From assembly GCA_023105745.1 (NCBI GenBank), contig JALGQZ010000002.1, positions 82,539,785 to 82,603,784 of the forward strand: a DNA stretch of 64,000 nucleotides, in the 5' to 3' direction. The notes beneath the pieces were generated by a model. That model worked only from the letters and a program-made list of their open reading frames with translations, was not told the origin of the DNA and ran no database searches. The stretch is from Austropuccinia psidii. Lineage: Eukaryota; Basidiomycota; Pucciniomycetes; Pucciniales; Sphaerophragmiaceae. Shown piece after piece: positions 58,075 through 64,000 of this stretch (position 1 is the stretch's first letter; each line of letters starts with the position of its first letter). A program made the translations under genes and the position numbers.

Positions 58075-58685
58075 TTGACTCAGTTCACATCACTCAAGAT
58101 ACTCCTTCTGGAAATTTATCAACAAACATACAATCAGTACAGCAAGATGTCAAGAGAGAACTTGAAGTTGCCATAAACAGGTTCAAGAGGTATGCAGATA
58201 AAAGTAGAGCAAGTCCACCTGTTTTCAATCCTGGTGACATGGTATGGCTTTCTTCCAAGAACATCAAATCAACTTGACCCACCAAAAAACTGGCTGAAAG
58301 ATGGTTGGGTCCCTTTCAAATTATGAAGAAAGTCAGCACTCATGCCTACCACCTCAAGCTCCCATCTCAATGGAAGTCCATCCACCCAGTCTTCCATATT
58401 TCACTCTTAGAACCAGTCAAGACATCAAAAATCCCAAATTGGCATCAAGAGCCTCCTCCTCCAATCATCATTGAAGAAGAAGAGGAATGGGAAGTCTCTC
58501 AAATACTGGACTCAAAGCTTAAGAGAGGAAAATTATGGTATCTGGTGGAATGGAAAGGTTTTGGTCAAGACCCAGAAAGATCCACTTGGGAACCAACCAA
58601 AAACCTCAAGAATTGTCCTGAACTTGTCAAAGATTTTCATTCATTATATCCTGACAAGCCTGGGCCCAATTCTTCAAAAGCTTGA
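58075..58685 (+). pseudogene. Element D pol, last part with chromodomain
   Basis: It begins with the second TTGAC copy and continues the integrase C-terminus of D, then a chromodomain (EEEWEVSQILDSK..LWYLVEWKGF) and the final GPNSSKA stop. A TGA at 58276-58278 interrupts it. It aligns with the end of element B pol. Confidence 0.8.
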
Positions 58686-59484
58686 TTCATTATGGTGCTT
58701 GGTGGGGAGAGGAATTACCAAAAGTAAGTCCCACTCCTGGTGTGCACCTTTAGGGGTATTCTACTTTTCTTTTTGTTGTAAGAATCACCTTGGCCACTCT
58801 GTGAGCACTTTGCAATTTTGGACACAGATCTTTGGCATGGCTTTAAACTTCATTTCCAATATTATGGCCATTTTCACTTGGGACAATGGGCCATTCACTT
58901 TTCAATTCATTTCCAAGACTTCAAAACTAAAATTCATTCCAACAAAAGTTCTGTATTTATTTTCATGGCACTGGCGGGAGTGGTAACTACCAAAGTAAGT
59001 TCCTCTCCTGGTGTGCACTTCCCTGAGGGGTCTGCAATCTTGTCAAAGCATCACCTTGGCCACTTTGTGAGCACCTTGCATCAACTTTCTCTTTCCAGGT
59101 CTTTGGCCAATTTCAAAATCAGTTATCAACCTCCGTGATGAAGATTGAAACCTCCTCAAGATTCAATTCATTTCTCATTTCTCTTTTCTCTTTCTTAATT
59201 TTCATTTTCATTCTTTTATTTTTTATCTTAAATTTTCTTTTATCACGTCAAATATCATGTCAAGATTTATCATTCATTTTCAAAATCCCTTCAAATCATG
59301 AAGCCAGTGTCAAAAGAAGATCAAGCAAGTCCTGCGTCATATGACAAATTTTTAATATCAGTATTATTTTATTTTCCTCTTCAAAGAACCTTCCTCCATC
59401 CCACTTTCAATCCTTTCCAATAGCCTCAACAGGCTTCACCTTGTATTGGTGCTCAGGAGCTCACCATTTCAAGGTGGGGGGTAC
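58686..59484. other. Element D 3' region and polypurine tract
   Basis: Non-coding and homologous to the 3' region of element B. The tract AAGGTGGGGGGTAC lies at 59471-59484 directly before the LTR. Confidence 0.6.
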
Positions 59485-60923
59485 TGTCACAACCATGGCA
59501 ATTCACCTCCTTGGATCCCCATACGGCATATCAAGCCACAGTCCTTTTATGGCCAATTGGCCATATCCATCACCAGTGGCCAATATGGCCATGTCATCAT
59601 CTTATGGACCATTTATGGCCATTTGTCTTTTGGGGCCTTCATGGCCCTTCACCTCAATCCAGAAGCCATAGCGGCAATTTATGCCCAAATGGGTATTTCT
59701 GGTCATTTCCCTCAAAACCAGGGAAAATGGCCCAAATGTCTGTTTTTGGCCATTTGGGCTCATAATGCGCATTTTGCACACTTTTGCACATTTTGCGCAC
59801 TTTGACGCAAAGTGTCCAAAAGACACTTTCCCTCCCTTTGGGCCAGTTTTTGGCTCAGAACCCAAAAGTGGCCAAAACCCCCAAAGGACCCAGAAACACC
59901 TTTCCAAGCTCTGAAGCCATCCCATCCATCTTTTCCCCTCTGTCTTTCCATCTCAAGACCTTTGGACGTAATCTTCTTTCTAATGAGCCAATATGCCATA
60001 AATGATGTTATATATCATTGTGCATCATTTTTCAACAGCAATTCAATGGTGGCAATATCAAATGATCATTTCAACATTCCAACATATCATCACTTCATCA
60101 AGGCACCCAATAATTCAGAGGACTCATCAAGGCTCAAGAGCAAGTGTTTCAGTGTCAAAGACAAATCATGCCATCAAGACATCATTGGATAATTTCATTC
60201 ACAGTATTCCTCCAAGGCAATACTGTTCCACCATTCTCAAGGGATTCAAGAGGAAGTTCATTCATTCAATTGTCAAGTGTCAAAGCTCCACTCAATCCAT
60301 CTTAGCAACCACCTTCATTTCAATACAGTCTGGATCCATCATGAACTGTATTTCATTTTCAAGCACGGGAAATTCATTCAACCCAATTCAATTTCAATAT
60401 TAGCCAGCTGTATCAATTCCCAAAACAATCAATACAGCCTCAAGGATCAATACAGATCAGTTTTCAGCCTGAAGAACTCAAGCTCCCAACTTTTCACATA
60501 TACCAGCTACCCTTTCCACCCTGGGGGGTTTTTCCCCAGTTAATGAATATATTTTGATTTTATTTTATCTTTATTTATCTTACCATTTTGTTAAGTGAAT
60601 ACTGATATTATCAATTCAGTCATTTAGCACCTTTTCTCTTATTCTTTCTTTGCCTGTCAATGGATATTTGGTGGTCATATCCTTACTAATTCCATTGTTC
60701 ATTTTGGCAGGTTGAAACAGTGATTAAGGACTTACTTGGTTGCCTCTTTTGCAATTTGGCTTCTCATTTCCCTTGTTGCATCTCATCTATGTACTTTCAT
60801 ACTTCTTAGAGAAATTCAATTCTTTATTTTTATTTTCTTTACTCTTTGGAGTCTTCCAAGTGAGTTCCCTGATTGCTGAGTGCTAGGCCACTCTTTTATT
60901 TCTGTCCAAGAGGCCCTGTGACA
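59485..60923 (+). repeat. Element D 3' LTR
   Basis: 1,439 bp from TGTCACAACC to CCTGTGACA, inverted in orientation and diverged relative to element B LTRs. It also includes a GTGCGCAAA-like region near 59765-59815. Open frames here are not genes. Confidence 0.85.
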
Positions 60924-63146
60924 TTGAAAGAGCAGGAAAGGATTAAAAGAACTTTTCAAAGAAATAATAGACCAGATACATTTTGTTCAATCTGATATTC
61001 ATGTAACCCTTGGTAAATTCGATGCAAAGATAAATAAACTTACCTCGGACACAAGTGAATTAAAAAGAAATGACAAAAGATATACTGAATGGTATCAAGT
61101 GGCAAATGCCAGAATTGATTCAATTATTAATACATGTAACAGAATTGAAAGTACATGTCAGGGTCAGAATGATGAAATGGAAGATCTTTCCATTTTTAAA
61201 TTGAATGATCAACTTGAAATTCTAAAAGATCATGTCTTGGAAATATCTGAGAATACCAATCAATTCACTACACATTTAGCAAAAAGTGACAGTGAAAGGC
61301 AGAAGTTAAAAAATGAAATCATTGCAAATGTAGAACAAATTCAGAAGAATTATGTACCACATATGCAAAGACATTCTACACCTTTGACTGAAGAAAAACT
61401 TTCTGTTAAAGGAAGTTTGACCCCATTATTAGGAGAAAATGTTACCTCTTCAAAAGATATTTCCAAATGGGAAGAATAGCCAACATTCTCTGGTGAAGGT
61501 GAATACAATCATATTGAGTTCATCAGGACTATTGATATGTTGCAAGAAGACTTTCATATACCTGATGGAATCATAGTGGGAAAATTAGACTCTCTGTTTA
61601 CCAGAACTGCACAGAAATGGTATTACAAGATGAGAATGGATCATGAGAAACATGATTGGTCTTGGTGGAAGTCTGAAGTGATTACCAAATGGGCCAACAA
61701 TTCTCAGAGGTTTGAAATGGAAAATGCTTTTGAAATTGCCATTTTTAACTCAGAGAGAGATAAACCACTTACTTGCTTCTTCAAGAAGAAAGACAGATTA
61801 TTTGCTTTACACCCAGATATGTCTGACACTATGATTAATATGAAAATATTAAAAAAGTGTGGAGTAGAACTGGAACATGCTATCAAAAGCAGATGTGTGG
61901 AACCCTGTTCAACAGAGGACTACATTAATGCAATGGAAGATATCATTACCAGGACAAGAAATGGTAAAACTTGGACTGAAATCCCTATGGAATCCAAGAT
62001 GGTCTCAAAGATTCCCAGAGAGGACAGAAGACCAGAAAAACCTGTCTTGAAGTGTCATAAATGTGGAAGTACTTTACATTTAGCTAACACTTGCACCAAA
62101 AAGACAAAAATCAATGAAGTTAAGTCATTGAAGAAGTTCATTGTACTGAAGAAAAAGAAGAATCTGATCAAGAATCTGAAATCTCTGAAGACACACCAGT
62201 GGAGGACTATCCCATTGAAAACATCACAGCTTTCTTTGAGGTCACAGAACTCCACGCCCACTTACCACAGTACAGTGAAGATTGCTACAACCTGATCAAA
62301 ATCCAGGATGCCAGGATGTGTAAGACCAAACCTGCTAGAAGAAAAGGTTATACTGCTGGCGCATCCTGTATCACATCAGTTTTGATGAATGATATTGAAG
62401 CCAAAGTCAATTTAGATACAGGGGCATTTTGCACTTGTGTGGGAAAAGATTATCTCCAAATTATACTTCCTGAATGGAAAAACCATCTATTACCAATAGA
62501 ATGTGTGCAGTTTAGTAGTGCCAGTACCAATATGTACCCCTTGGGTATATTAGACACTAATCTTGTATTTCCACACCCAGCAGGAAGCATAAGAGTGAAA
62601 ACTGAGATTGTAGTGATGAACAATCGCACATCTCAGCATATCATTTTTGGAAATGATTACTTGAATATTTATGGTATTGATATCAATAACCATAAAGACA
62701 AATATTTCACAATTGGAGAGAACAAAAGACAAAAATTTGCTTTTTCCAATATTCCAAAACAAATATCAATAGTATCTTCTTAAAATGATACTTATAAGGA
62801 GGAATTTGTGTCTAATCAACTTGTTGAAGCACAATTTAATCCATCATTGTCACCGAAAATGAGGAATGAACTTATTGATGTGTTATAAACATAAAATAAT
62901 TCATTTTCCTCTGATAATGAACCATTAGGTGCTATAAGGGGACATGAAGTTGATATTACTCTTAATATTGACAGACCATATCCTCCAGTACTTAGAAGAC
63001 CAGCTTATCCAGCCAGTCCCAGAGCTAGAGAAGCCTTGGAAAAACATATCCAGGAGTTAATCCAACTTGGTGTAGCAAGGAAAGTAGGCCATGATGAAGA
63101 AGTTGAAGTGACAACACCTGTTATTATTGCCTGGCATAATGATAAG
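60924..63146 (+). pseudogene. Gypsy relative of element A (gag, protease, start of RT), degenerate
   Basis: Reading starts directly after the D LTR, within gag, so D appears to be inserted here. The capsid-like part and a CCHC knuckle (CHKCGSTLHLANTC, about 62056-62097) match element A gag. The protease has DTGAFCTCVG (about 62418). RT begins with the [16 protein letters not shown] block and breaks off at AWHNDK. Lesions: TAG 61477-61479, a frameshift between 62120 and 62200, TAA 62781-62783 and two further stops near 62886-62895. The sequence turns into an inverted copy after 63146. Confidence 0.75.
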
Positions 63147-64000
63147 TTTCTGCAACCTTGTGAAGTACTCTTGCAAGTCTTTCAAGGTGCAAAGACCCAG
63201 AATTGGAACATATGACAATATCATCAATATAAATGATAAGCCATCCTTCAGACAGTTCTGTGGGAAAAAAGGTATTCATCATTCTTTGATAATGGTATGG
63301 AGCATTTTTAATGCCAAATGGCATTCTAAGATACTCATAAATACCACAGTGAGTGATGATTCTAAGTAATTTCTTAGCTTTAGGCATCAAAACATTTTTA
63401 TGGAAGCCTTTCAATGCATTCATTGATGTTATAGACTTAGCTTTAGACAATTGAGTCAAGGTTTCTTGAATTCTAGGGATTGGATACCTATCTGGAACTG
63501 TGTAGGTATTAAATGCTGTGAAATTTCCAACCATTCTTGACTTGTCATTGTGCCATGCAATAATAACAGGTGTTGTCACTTCAACTTCTTCATTATGGCC
63601 TACTTTCCTTAGTACACCAAGTTGGATTAACTCTTGGGTATGTTTTTCCAAGGCTTCTCTAGCTCTGGGACTGGCTGGATAAGCTGGTCTTCTAAGTACT
63701 GGAGGATATGGCCTGTCAATATTAAGAGTAATATCAACTTCATGTCCTCTTATAGCACCTAATGGTTCATTATCAGAGGAAAATGAATTTTTGTATGTGT
63801 ACAACACATTAATAAGTTCATTCCTCATCTTTGGTGACAATGATGGATTAATTTGTGCTTCAACAAGTTGATTAGACACAAATTCATCTTTGTAAGTATC
63901 CTTGACAGAAGATACTACAGATATTTCTTTTGGCATATTGGAAAAAGCAAATTTTTGTCTTTTGTTATCCCCAATTGTGAAATATCTGTTTTTATGGTTA
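63147..64000 (-). pseudogene. Inverted gypsy RT fragment (relative of element A)
   Basis: Minus-strand frame running off the right edge of the window. From the edge: end of protease region, RT with AWHNDKSRMVG, LRMPFG and YIDDIVICS, ending at the inversion junction. The first RT catalytic position reads MNALKGF where element A has MDSLKGF, so the first Asp is replaced by Asn. The last six residues of the open frame are antisense of the plus-strand copy. The arms 62694-63146 and about 63542-64000 form an inverted repeat. Confidence 0.72.

Larger units (their letters stand above)
37039..60923 (+). mobile_element. Gypsy element D, degenerate, interrupted by tandem element B
   Basis: Plus-strand chromovirus related to element B. 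Present: gag C-terminus (37039-37433), pol (37434-40525 and 58080-58685), 3' region, polypurine tract and 3' LTR (59485-60923). The 5' LTR and most of gag are missing because element A abuts it. The B array sits at 40526-58074 with TTGAC duplicated. Confidence 0.8.

Overview
The window reads as a repeat-rich intergenic stretch of a rust fungus (Pucciniales). The coding sequence has many short spliceosomal introns (about 58-90 nt, GT..AG). It carries TET/JBP-type 2-oxoglutarate dioxygenases, a basidiomycete tnp2-type transposase and several chromodomain Ty3/gypsy elements. The gag of the youngest gypsy family resembles proteins I associate with the myrtle rust Austropuccinia psidii, but that species call is from memory and was not searched. 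No ordinary housekeeping gene was recognised; almost everything looks like mobile DNA or its cargo.

Left part (1-13.4 kb): the 3' end of an unknown gene (here 'gene A'), a TET/JBP-like dioxygenase gene, a Zn2Cys6-like gene on the minus strand, several short tandem repeats, an apparently intact six-exon SNF2-type ATPase gene (741 aa), and a four-exon minus-strand gene of unknown function (623 aa). Five near-identical 24-28 bp palindromes lie between these genes.

Middle (13.4-23.7 kb): a tnp2-type (EnSpm/CACTA-related) transposase gene with two in-frame stops is split by a 7,113-bp element at 14998-22110. That element has 121-140 bp terminal inverted repeats and a perfect 8-bp target duplication. 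It carries an OTU-type protease gene (-), a second gene A (+), an array of eleven hairpin units in A/T-rich DNA, a second TET/JBP-like gene (+) and the last three exons of an SNF2 gene (+), but no recognisable transposase. The order gene A - TET/JBP - SNF2 is the same as in the left part, with identical SNF2 exon sizes, so this is a recurring cargo module.

Right part (24.6-64 kb): nested gypsy elements. Element A (26519-37038) is a decayed chromovirus whose left LTR sits head-to-head with an inverted LTR copy, giving a palindrome of about 3.8 kb. It abuts a decayed element D (37039-60923, plus strand). D is interrupted by a tandem array of element B on the minus strand: three LTRs and two nearly identical internal regions, flanked as one unit by the 5-bp duplication TTGAC. 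The second B copy looks intact and has a -1 frameshift heptamer at the gag/pol junction. Beyond D lies a fourth, degenerate gypsy relative of A (60924-64000), itself arranged head-to-head.

If the cargo genes work together, the expected theme is chromatin or DNA modification: a dioxygenase acting on methylated pyrimidines, an ATP-dependent remodeller and a deubiquitinase-like protease carried by a transposon. This is inference from domain content and synteny, not demonstrated function.
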